55,911 nt of DNA, taken from NCBI RefSeq assembly GCF_001039355.2, contig NW_019775486.1, positions 120,069-175,979 of the forward strand, given 5' to 3'. This DNA comes from Lingula anatina (lineage: Eukaryota; Brachiopoda; Lingulata; Lingulida; Lingulidae). The translations under genes and the position numbers were made by a program. How positions within the stretch are numbered: the first letter of the stretch is position 1; each line of letters begins with the position of its first letter. The notes under the pieces were generated by a model, which did not search any database, was not told where the DNA came from, and saw nothing but the letters and a program-made list of their open reading frames with translations. Shown here in pieces: positions 23,901 through 31,538 of the stretch.

Positions 23901-26900
23901 TGGTTTAGAACTATGATTCAGCTAGTCAAAATTCTAATTGCAAGAGGGGAATATTGGTGTGATATATTTTTCAGAAGCTGAATCTTGCCACTGTGCTTAG
24001 TTGTGTGTGTGTGTGTGTGTGTGTGTGTTATGCGTATTATGTGTATTAAGGATTGTGTATACTGCGTATGGTGGTCATTGTTGTAGAAACACCTGCATAG
24101 ATGATTATACATGTACTGTTATATAGTAGCACATTAAAAAAAAAAAAGACGTATGCAAGATGGCATTTTTCATAATTTTAAGAGTAAAATAAACAACATT
24201 GCTGTAACAATAGTAAATTATACTTTTCTGAAGGTAGAACTCATGATCATTCCTTTGTGTAAGCTTACCAAGTGTTTTTCATGTTTTTTTTTTTTTTGTA
24301 ATGTTACTCCACCGATGTACAACAATTACCTTTAATAGGTTTTCAAATAATCAAAATTATCCATTTTATCTGTTTAACATTTATTTTGTTGTAGCTCTGT
24401 ATGCATTCTTCCTGTTAGAGACTGTGATGGGAATGCTTGGAGGAGGACATAATGTAAGCTGACTGTATTTGTAAAGTCATTTATCAGACAAAAGTCTGAT
24501 ATCAATCACACATGATATTACATCTTGTAAAACTCCATGATGAGGGCTTTATCTTAAACGAAGTCTTGCTGAAAGCAATTAGCTGTGTCATGCTGTATTC
24601 CATGTGAAAACACATTTTTGTCCAGCTGTATGTGGCTCAACAAGCAATAGTGCATGGAAAACCCCTGCAAACCAGCTTGTTACCCATAATAATTACTAAT
24701 AAATGGTTGCATGATGTTGCATTGTTTGCCAAATATGCTATATATTCTCATAACTTTATATTTCTTAATTTAATTGTATATTGTCCAAGTATGAGCATAC
24801 ATGTAACTTATTGTATTTGTCATTATATTAATGCAGATGCTTTTATTGATAATAGTTAAATTTCAAAGATGCATTTGTCTGAACTTGGCTAAATGTTTAA
24901 TGTCTTACTGATGTTTAATTTCTAGCATTCACATATGGGACCAGATAAGGTGCGTTTTATAACCTTTTAACTCTGTTATATTGTATAGCCCTACAATAAT
25001 TGACTATTAAGTACATATGAATCATGGTAAAAATCAGCCACACTCTTTGTCCTGTCCGTGGGAAGTTTTTAATTTAAAATATAATTTACCATTGTTTAAT
25101 TATACTTACTATTGCAGTATTTATTGATAGATATATGAAATGGTGTTTATTTAAAAGATTAAAAATGTGACTATAGATACTATTATTGACTTATGTTGTT
25201 TTATTGTCTGCTTTTAAGCATATTTCTTAGCTAGGTTGACAACAATGTAAATAAGCAGAAATGATTATTATTTAATACATTATTCATTACATAAATAAAT
25301 TAAATACAATAGTGTTGTTTCTATATTTTCAGAAACCAGAAATAGTCCACAAGGAACCAGTGGAAGCAGATTTTGCCCATACTGATGAAGTGATTCGCAG
25401 AAGTTTTCGTCGCAAGAAGAACAAGGAATTGAAACAATCAACGTCTGTCATTGAATTTGCTGACAAAGAGGTAGAGTCTTTTTTTAGCCAAAACACATAT
25501 TGAACTTTAAGTTGAGCAAATTTCTTTAAATTTTATGGACTTTTGTAGGGTTGAATAAAATTTTTATGGGCTCTGTTTTTTTTTTTTTTTTTTTTTTTTT
25601 TTTGGGGGGGGGGTCACCCTGTACAAGATATGACTCCATGAAAATAAATCAAATGATTTTAGAAAATTAACTGCATGATTTTAGAATATTAATGAATGAT
25701 TTTAGATTAGAGTAAGAGTGATGATAAGATTGCACAATGTTGTAAGCCCTGTTATGACATATCTTATTATCTGATGGAAAATTCAGACATGATTTTTGGG
25801 TTGTAAGAAAAACAAAGTAAGAAAGATGAAATGGTTTTTGGGCCTTAACACTGGGGTTCTGAGACAGCTTTAGGCAAGAAACAGCCAAGAAAAATTCAGA
25901 TTTTTATGATAAATTTGAAAGAAGTCATGTCTGAAAATTCATTTGAAAGATGTTCATTGTGTGTTTTTGCAAACAAAAATATTTTTCTTCTCATTTATGT
26001 GACAGGGTAAACTTAAGGTTCCATCAGTAAGAGTAAGTGACAGATGATTTTATCAAACGCTGAAGAATTCAGCTGAGTTGCAAAATTCAACCTGACTGTG
26101 CTTTACTTGCTATGCACTTCTTCTAATGTTTGTATGGATGCTTCAAACAAAGGGCTTGGTACTTTTCTTCAAGTTTACACATGGTCTATTTCTTCAGCAC
26201 ATAAAGAGATAAATGATATTAAATATACATAGACCCTGGCAGTTTTTGAAAGAAAGTGCAATGATTTGCAAGACTAATTAAAAAGCTGTTGAATGCTGCT
26301 GACTGACAAACTAACATGGCAATCTAAAAATTAAAAAAAAATTAATGCCTTCTTAATGCAGAATTTGTAAGTAATTAACTAACTGATTTTATTTTGAGAA
26401 TTCTTTTTGTTGCAAAAGACTAAATAATGTGCCAGGTATAACCAAAGCTTAATTAATGTTTGACCCTGAATGTTATAACTTTCTTATTCAGTTGATATTC
26501 ATTTTCTGTCATGTACAACATTTTCTGCTTTTTATTTCATGTGTTTGCTTAAGGTTTGTTGAGCAATCTAAATGTTTTATTTTAAAAGTGATATTCATAT
26601 ATTCTACATGCCCTTGAATTTTAACCTGGATCCAGTGAGTAGAGTGTATGGATCACAAGCATATGACAGTTTAGAGATTTGCCATAAGTTTGGCCTACAT
26701 TTTGACCACTTTTCTATCAATGGTGCAAAACATTTTACAATATAGGGTTTAGAAATGTCAAACTATCATGGAATCACAATATATTTTTCGGTTATCATCA
26801 GAAAACAGTGTTTTCTATTGCACCAAGTACATGTACTTAAACAAAATTAAACTTTCTGACATTTTTTCTAGGGAATGACAAATTATAATGACAAACTCTG

Positions 26901-29900
26901 GAAATTCAGCCGTATGCACAGATTTTAGAAAATATAATGGAACTGTATATTAGTTTTGATGGAAAAACGATTTCCTTTGGAATAAACAGTATTTGTGTTT
27001 TAAAATACAGATCAGGAAGAAAATTCAATGAAGCTGATGATGAATGACAAAAAATAAGTCTCACATAATACTTCATTACTAGTCAGAATGTCATTTTACA
27101 ATTGAATTATGCCACTCTGATATCTCTCAGGTCACAGACGAGAATGGTTTTGCTGACAAGATGGAGAATGGTGTAGAAAACGGACACGCTGTAAGTCTCC
27201 CAGATGTCAAGGTCACAACAGAGGAGCCAGAGGCGACCAGTCCGCCCAGGAGGCTGAGCATCACCAAGGAGATAGATGAGGAAGAGGAGGAGAATGTAGC
27301 CTGTTATAAAAGTAGGTCAAGGACACTGTTTTGAGTAGGTCAAGGTCACTATTATATGAGTAGGTCAAGATTACAGTTGCTAACTACATGTACAAATATT
27401 TATCTGTTTGTATTTCTTCATTATTTTTTTATGTTCAAAGATAATGAATTGAATCTTTTTAAAGGCATTCTGTTGATGTACATGCCAGTTACTTACCACC
27501 ATTTTAATCATGTGTTCACTCCAGGTTAATTTTGTTTTGTTACCTATTATGCTTATTCACCTCTCTTCCTTTAACATTTGATGCTTAGTTGTCAATGATA
27601 GCTTTTTATGGAATTTTGTTGAACATAAAATGGTGATTTTAACTATCATTTTTCAGTGATATCATATCATGTTGGTTTTTGTACAATTATTTTCTATCAA
27701 CCAATGTTTTACAGGGTTTCTTTTGATTTTGTTGATTGGTTTACACATTTAACTACATTAAAAAGTATTAATTTTTAAAATGTATAAAAAATGTGTTGGT
27801 GTGCACAGAGATTCAACTCAGTGAGCTTCCTTTAAATATAGGTTTGTATAACTGGATCATGTACTAGGGTTTTACTATATGATAATTTTTTAATTGTTAT
27901 TCAATTTGTAGCATATCTATCCACCATGTTATAATTATGATTGTAATATAAACCATCATGCTTTTCTTCATTGGCTTTGTTCCATATAGAAATCAAAACT
28001 GTTGTCTGGATGACATTGATTGGCGATACAATCCACAATATGGCGGATGGCATGGCAGTGGGAGCCGCCTTTGCTGCCAGTGTAAGCTCTGGTATCGCTA
28101 CGGCAATAGCAGTATTTTTTCACGAGCTTCCCCATGAACTCGGTAGGTTGGAGACATTGGAAACAAGATGGCTGCTGGGTCTAGCCACCTGCATATACAC
28201 ATCACAACACCGGGAAGACCTTTCTAGGGACAATTATTATTTCACTTTTTAGCTGCTACTCGTTCAGATTCAAGGGCTTTCCAGATGGTTGTTCTCATAA
28301 TGTTCACAGAATGATGTTTTTCCTTGTTCTGAACCAAGAGAAAGGACCATCTGGAACAGCCTCTCCCATCCCTGGATAACCTGGTGACCTACTAACCTTG
28401 ATGTTTGCTTATTTCCTTATTTCAGCTGATCATTTTGTTTTTAGTTATGCATACTGTACCGGGGACCACATGTACCTTTATAGGGAAACATTTCAAGTTT
28501 GGCGTGTCTTTGTCTTCTTTGTATTTTTCATCTCAGAATTTCCCTCTCTGCATCCAAAATACCTGGCTTTGGTATAATATTTTATTTAGTGCTTATAGAA
28601 AATAAGTATTTAAGAGCCAAATGAATTTAAGAAGTTATTGCCTCAAAATTATTAAATAAATAATGTGATTTGATACTCAAAATAAAGTCAAATTTTAACC
28701 AGTATATGTCTCAGGACAGTTCAGTATGTCTCAGGACAGTTCAAAATACATAGAACATCCCTAATATGACAAAGGAAGAATATTTGAAATGCTTCCCTAC
28801 AGAAAATTAATTTGTAAGGTGTTGTAGGTAACTTCTTGCAATACCTGCACAACTCTTTTGACCATGCATGTTTACTGTATGTTTTGATTGAATTTTTTAT
28901 TCATGATTTTTCTAACCTGCCAATCATACATCCCCTCCCCTCATCCACCTAAATCATTCTTGATGATGATTTCCTTTAGGTTATCCATCCCTTGGCGTAG
29001 TGGTCCTTTGTAGTAGTTAGAAATCTGACCTATTTTTTGTATGGAAATCTAGGTCATTGGGCTTGTAGATCATCCTGTTAGTTTTTTTGTTTGTCCATGT
29101 GTGTTTTAGGGTTGAAGCCCGTAGCATACATGACTCTCATCGGAGATACTCTCCACAATACTGTAGATGGCATTGCCATCGGGGCTGCCTTTACGTCTGG
29201 TATCGCTTCTGGGATATCAACAGCCATCGCTGTGTTTTGTCATGAGTTGCCGCATGAGTTTGGTAAGAGGTTCACAAAGAGATATAGATGTAAAACTTAG
29301 TATTTCTGTTAGAGCATGTTTAATTTAGTTGATTAGTATGTGTACTAAAAATAACCTTCACTTCCTTGAGTATTGCATGTTGATGCCCCCCTGTAGAATT
29401 TTATTACCATTATTTAATTTAGAACTTGCATGATTTTATACTCCCCAGTTGAAATTCTCAAAATGTTTTAATCCCTAGAGCATTTCTTAGTTTGTGTTCC
29501 TGTAGAAGTTAATCCTCACTATTATTTCTATCAAAATAACAAATTAAATGATCCTTTTTCTTCCCTATTACCCTACAAACTTCATATATACAGATTTCTT
29601 ACATATTTAAACTTGCACACCTTCATATTTTATCAGTCAAGTTGAACACCATTTTTTAAAATAATTTTATAGCCAAGAGATGTTTTCTTGTTAACTGTTC
29701 TGGAAGTGGACTACTACTGTCATACTGATTTCAAGTTTTTGCTGTGATTAATTTACTGTCTCTGTTAATTAACAAGATATCATTTATATTTTGTTACATG
29801 CACTCCATTATTATTTTTGTGGTTAGCTTATACATTTAATCAAACTATAAACTTAAGATTGTTTTTTTATTTCCGGTTATTGTTTGTACACTTTTGTCTC

Positions 29901-31538
29901 ACTTCCGTTGAATTTATTTTAAATCCATAAAAAATAATACTCCTTAACTCATAACACTTAGCACAATTACACATATTTTGAACTATGAAAATATGATTAA
30001 AATACGAAAGCTAAACAAGTTGTTAGGACATCTATGAATGTTATAAGAAATTGAAAATTTTCTGTATGCTTGTCCAATATAAATATTATCAACCTTAGCT
30101 GACATCTTGTTAACAAGTCGAAAAAAAAATTCAATTTTATTTTGATAAATGGAAATGCATGTCTATATAATTCTGGTCAATCTGTGGCAAATAAAAGAAA
30201 AATAATAGAATGTTTTGAAAGCTGACAACTATACAGACAGTGATATGTTTGCAGTAACAATTCTTTTAAGAATTTTAAGTTAAAACTACATTCTGAAAGA
30301 AATATATATAGCTACTTTTTAAAAGGTCAGCCTTAGGCTTCGTTCACATGCAATGTCTATTTTCTATTTTCTATTTTCGGTATGTCTTATGATCACGCTC
30401 TGTGCCCTGAATATCCCGCGGCGTAATTACTGGCTTCTTATAAGTAACTGGCTCGCGCTGCCAGTAATTACGCCGCGGGATGTTCAGGGCACAGAGCGTG
30501 ATCATAAGACATACCGAAAATAGAAAATAGAAAATAGAAAATAGACATTGCATGTGAACGAAGCCTTAGATTTTTGAAACAGATTTATTGACAAACTTTA
30601 GACCGTTTTTAAACATTTGTGGCACAAAACTCTATTCCTTAAATTATGATCAAATTTCCTGAGTTTCATTGAATTTTAAGATTAACCTTAATGACCCAAT
30701 TGAGTAAAATCCAGTCAGGAAGCATACAGCACTAATATATACCAGTAGTTAGAAATTAAGACGTGTCCTTAAGTATAATGTTTTTTCTCACTTTAGGTGA
30801 TTTTGCCATCCTCCTGACTGGGGGTTTCAACTTCAAGCAAGCCGTTCTGTGCAATTTTCTCTCAGCTCTGGCCTCTTTCATTGGCCTCTTTATCGGTATT
30901 GCCATAGCAATAGATGGTGCCACAAGATCTTGGATCTTTGCCATCACAGCTGGGATGTTCCTGTACATCTCCTTGGTTGACATGGTAATAGAAATTACTT
31001 TTTTTTTGCTTCTGTCAGTTGTTTGTTTATCAGATTTAATTAATTTATCTGTAGAACTATTCAATGGTGTATGTTATGCTACTGATTTGGTGGAACCTTT
31101 GTATTTTGTTCAATACCACCACAAATGTCAGTTATCAGGAAAAATAGAATCGGTAAATATTAGATCTAAGGAAAAGGTTGTCATCATGAAAGCATTCCTA
31201 ACTTTGTGTTTTGCACAAGATGCATTGTGACATTTATAAATTAGCTTTTATTTAATGTGAGTAAATGCCCTGTATCCTCTGCATATTTCTGTCAGACCAA
31301 CAGAAATCCCTGCAAAGAAATTTAAGCAGACTGAAATGATGACTCAGGCAAGACATAATCATGAACTGAAGCCTGTCTTTCAAATTATTTTTCTTTAATT
31401 TCCCAGCTTCCTGAACTGATCAACATGAAAGCCCCTGGCAACAAGTGCATCAGTTTCCTGCTGCAGAACCTGGGGATTTTGTTTGGCTTTGGCACCATGC
31501 TCTGTCTCTCCGTCTTTGAAGACTACATACAAGTATAG
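12547..31538 (+). CDS. SLC39A: ZIP (SLC39) metal transporter, LIV-1 subfamily, ZIP12/ZIP4/ZIP8/ZIP14-like
   Basis: Joined coding exons: 12547-12604, 20968-21090, 21380-21606, 21925-22102, 22634-22803, 23582-23693, 24395-24453, 24926-24949, 25333-25470, 26006-26032, 27131-27311, then either 27990-28142 or 29110-29262, then 30797-30984 and 31407-31538. All phases agree and give 589 residues. Layout: signal peptide 1 to about 27; ectodomain with a CFNGEDLL...CPALIQQQ...C block (137-180); TM1 about 200-221; TM2 about 228-248; TM3 about 280-304; a cytosolic loop with charged and Pro-rich stretches (305-432); TM4 with HNxxD (448-452); TM5 with HELPHE (477-482); TM6-8 to the C-terminus. ZIP proteins move Zn, and in relatives Fe, Mn or Cd, into the cytosol. 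The C-terminal half ([19 protein letters not shown]) looks ZIP12/ZIP4-like, while the ectodomain block recalls ZIP8/ZIP14. The His at the HELPHE start differs from the EEFPHE of vertebrate ZIP8/14. Exact orthology needs a tree. Confidence 0.9.
12814..12981 (+). repeat. Poly(C)-ended dispersed repeat, diverged copy
   Basis: Starts CAGGCTTGTAGCCAGCAATT, continues through AGAGAGGTTCTTTT and AAAGTGGACC, then AAATTTTACCC, and ends near a C-rich stretch. The same order occurs at 14203-14339 and, inverted, at 50309-50452. A partial copy lies at 36484-36577. Confidence 0.6.
13375..13564. mobile_element. Foldback element, family E relative
   Basis: Left arm CATTCACATCGAGAAGAGCC is mirrored by GGCTCTTCTCGATGTGAATG at the right end. 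The next part (CTAGCAAGGCCGAGACCTAA) is mirrored too, so the whole is an imperfect hairpin of about 190 bp. The centre has a short duplicated text (GAGACTATTAAAGGATT twice, with CATT repeats between). Its inner arm resembles the termini of the larger element at 17079-17737. Confidence 0.8.
14203..14339 (+). repeat. Poly(C)-ended dispersed repeat, best-preserved copy
   Basis: Begins CAGGCCCGTAGCCAGCAATT, contains GAGGGGTTCTTTTTCTG, AAAAAGTGGACC and AAATTTTACCCAGAGGGGACC, and ends in a run of 17 C (14323-14339). The CAGGCCCGTAGCC start resembles the terminal repeat of the 43460-43720 element. Confidence 0.65.
15583..15757. mobile_element. MITE family B, TAA target duplication
   Basis: This 175-bp element has imperfect terminal inverted repeats of about 50 bp. 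The left end reads GGCCACTTTCAGAACAGTGG, and the complement of the right end reads GACCGCATTCAGAACAGTGG. TAA flanks both ends (15580-15582 and 15758-15760). Length, ends and 3-bp TAA target fit PIF/Harbinger non-autonomous elements. No coding capacity. Confidence 0.82.
17079..17737. mobile_element. Foldback DNA transposon, family E, with internal gap
   Basis: Arms of about 120 bp begin CTAAGAGCGCATTCTCAACG and are inverted at the right end. They differ at only a few positions, so the insertion is young. Inside, a second inverted pair (TTAAATCTCGGCTCCG at 17219-17236 and its complement at 17464-17482) flanks about 230 bp of unique sequence. That segment includes an ATG-GCG-GCT start at 17309 followed by a Lys/Arg-rich frame with an early stop, which could be a decayed transposase N-terminus. 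The centre is an N gap, so true length is unknown. Diverged relatives lie at 13375-13564 and 39827-39926. Confidence 0.82.
17483..17618. other. Assembly gap (136 N)
   Basis: Unresolved bases lie inside an inverted-repeat transposon. Palindromic arms are a plausible reason the assembly failed here, and the gap size may be nominal. Confidence 1.
17897..17922 (+). repeat. TC microsatellite
   Basis: About 13 TC dinucleotides in ZIP intron 1, beyond the foldback element. Intronic; no function inferred. Confidence 0.9.
20968..21090 (+). CDS. SLC39A: ZIP exon 2: mature N-terminus
   Basis: Preceded by ATTCCAG and followed by GTCAGT; phase 1 in and out, 41 codons. Encodes the end of the signal peptide (GFAIKAHC) and the start of the ectodomain, with two N-glycosylation sequons in NVTTENGT. 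The acceptor sits directly after an ATT repeat (about 20936-20962). Confidence 0.85.
21380..21606 (+). CDS. SLC39A: ZIP exon 3: His-rich ectodomain with dibasic sites
   Basis: Acceptor TTTTCAG, donor GTACGT. Encodes residues 61-136. The frame shows [10 protein letters not shown], then RRKKR (95-99) and RKKR (108-111) separated by eight residues, then an acidic DHEHE stretch. His clusters are a LIV-1 hallmark and are thought to handle zinc. The two basic clusters look like proprotein-convertase sites. Confidence 0.85.
21925..22102 (+). CDS. SLC39A: ZIP exon 4: Cys-flanked ectodomain block
   Basis: Acceptor TTTCCAG, donor GTATGC; starts at a complete codon. Encodes [14 protein letters not shown], then [15 protein letters not shown], then a Thr/Ser/Ala-rich linker with an NTT sequon. 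Conserved Cys residues and the PALIQQ segment match the membrane-proximal ectodomain of ZIP4/8/12/14 relatives. Confidence 0.87.
22634..22803 (+). CDS. SLC39A: ZIP exon 5: TM1 and TM2
   Basis: Acceptor TTTCAG, donor GTAAGT. Encodes YGYGSLAVF..., a first hydrophobic helix, a short loop, then a second helix with [14 protein letters not shown]. The GDALLHLIP text is a strong ZIP-family signature. Confidence 0.92.
23006..23157. mobile_element. MITE family C, GGTA target duplication
   Basis: This 152-bp insert lies in ZIP intron 5. The left end TCAGACATGAGC is mirrored by GCTCATGTCTGA at the right end. GGTA flanks both sides (23002-23005 and 23158-23161). Short terminal repeats and small size fit a non-autonomous DNA element; I cannot assign a superfamily. 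Only one copy is recognised in this window. Confidence 0.7.
23582..23693 (+). CDS. SLC39A: ZIP exon 6: His-rich loop and start of TM3
   Basis: Acceptor TTCCAG, donor GTAGGT; phase 0 in, 1 out. Encodes [19 protein letters not shown], an NIT sequon, and the first half of TM3 ([10 protein letters not shown]). Confidence 0.88.
24003..24029 (+). repeat. GT microsatellite
   Basis: GT repeat in ZIP intron 6; the minus strand reads as CA. Preceded by ordinary intron sequence with a G-run at 23766-23775. Confidence 0.9.
24395..24453 (+). CDS. SLC39A: ZIP exon 7: end of TM3
   Basis: Acceptor GTTGTAG, donor GTAAGC. Encodes [20 protein letters not shown]; the helix begun in exon 6 is completed here and the His-rich cytosolic loop begins. 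Confidence 0.88.
24926..24949 (+). CDS. SLC39A: ZIP exon 8: 24-bp micro-exon
   Basis: Flanked by TTTCTAG and GTGCGT and phase-neutral, this exon adds HSHMGPDK. With exon 7 it builds HNHSHM, a metal-binding-like cluster at the start of the cytosolic loop. It could be skipped without shifting the frame. Confidence 0.72.
25333..25470 (+). CDS. SLC39A: ZIP exon 9: charged cytosolic loop
   Basis: Acceptor ATTTTCAG, donor GTAGAG; 46 codons, phase 0 both sides. Encodes an acidic then strongly basic segment ([13 protein letters not shown]) of the TM3-TM4 loop. No domain is recognised. Confidence 0.8.
25576..25613 (+). repeat. Poly(T)-poly(G) composite run
   Basis: A long T run switches directly to about ten G. 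The same kind of junction occurs at 16397-16410, 39188-39216 and 50309-50331, and as C-A at 21277-21300. At 50309 it ends the poly(C)-ended repeat, so some of these may be remnants of that family. Confidence 0.8.
26006..26032 (+). CDS. SLC39A: ZIP exon 10: 27-bp micro-exon
   Basis: GTGACAG acceptor and GTAAGT donor enclose nine codons, GKLKVPSVR, phase-neutral. It is supported by the splice sites and frame only, since this loop is not conserved in the family. It may be alternatively used. Confidence 0.55.
27131..27311 (+). CDS. SLC39A: ZIP exon 11: loop before TM4
   Basis: Acceptor CTCTCAG, donor GTAGGT; phase 0 in, 1 out. Encodes [14 protein letters not shown]..., a Pro/Glu-rich stretch ([13 protein letters not shown]) and an acidic run ending ENVACYK. 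The ending phase fits both alternative exons that follow. The donor text GTAGGTCAAG recurs twice just downstream (27333 and 27359). Confidence 0.85.
27990..28142 (+). CDS. SLC39A: ZIP exon 12A: TM4-TM5 metal-binding core, version A
   Basis: 153 bp, phase 1 at both ends, acceptor CCATATAG, donor GTAGGT. Encodes TM4 with [14 protein letters not shown] and TM5 with [12 protein letters not shown]. His/Asn/Asp of HNxxD and the His/Glu residues of HELPHE form the two-metal site in ZIP structures. It is joined to exon 13 by a split Gly codon (G|GT), giving [11 protein letters not shown]. Confidence 0.93.
29110..29262 (+). CDS. SLC39A: ZIP exon 12B: TM4-TM5 metal-binding core, version B
   Basis: Also 153 bp with the same phases, acceptor GTTTTAG, donor GTAAGA. 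It encodes the same segment in altered form: [14 protein letters not shown] in TM4 and [12 protein letters not shown] in TM5. All metal-ligand positions are kept, while neighbouring residues change (Met-Ala to Thr-Val within HNxxD, Phe to Cys before HELPHE). Using both 12A and 12B would insert an extra helix pair, so they are expected to be mutually exclusive. There is no sign of decay. Confidence 0.9.
29263..30796 (+). other. ZIP intron after exon 12B
   Basis: An AT-rich intron of 1.5 kb. Its only recognisable content is the palindromic family A MITE at 30336-30565, about 230 bases before the next acceptor. No exon or other gene is visible. Confidence 0.7.
30336..30565. mobile_element. Palindromic MITE, family A, copy 2
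   Basis: This 230-bp near-perfect palindrome starts GGCTTCGTTCACATGCAATG and ends with its complement. Inner arms carry ATCATAAGACATACC and GCGGCGTAATTACTGGC with their complements. TTA flanks both ends (30333-30335 and 30566-30568). Arm identity is high, implying recent insertion or ongoing gene conversion. In the pre-mRNA it would form a long hairpin. Confidence 0.92.
30797..30984 (+). CDS. SLC39A: ZIP exon 13: TM6 and TM7
   Basis: Acceptor CTTTAG, donor GTAATA. Encodes [20 protein letters not shown], a helix rich in Leu/Ile/Gly, then [18 protein letters not shown]. This is the common exon after 12A or 12B. The AGMFLYISL segment is highly conserved across LIV-1 ZIPs. Confidence 0.93.
31407..31538 (+). 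CDS. SLC39A: ZIP terminal coding exon: TM8 and stop
   Basis: Acceptor TTTCCCAG. Encodes [20 protein letters not shown], then the last helix and the C-terminus FEDYIQV before TAG at 31536. The length and position of the end match other ZIPs, whose C-terminus is extracellular. Confidence 0.92.
   Translation, partial: LPELINMKAPGNKCISFLLQNLGILFGFGTMLCLSVFEDYIQV

Noticed and set aside
28143-29109. A third copy of the TM4-TM5 exon between 12A and 12B
   Set aside because: No HNxxD or HELPHE-like frame was found in the 967-base intron on either reading.
30763-31230. 155-codon open frame continuing past exon 13
   Set aside because: Only 30797-30984 fits the ZIP family; beyond the GTAATA donor the frame is intron read-through.
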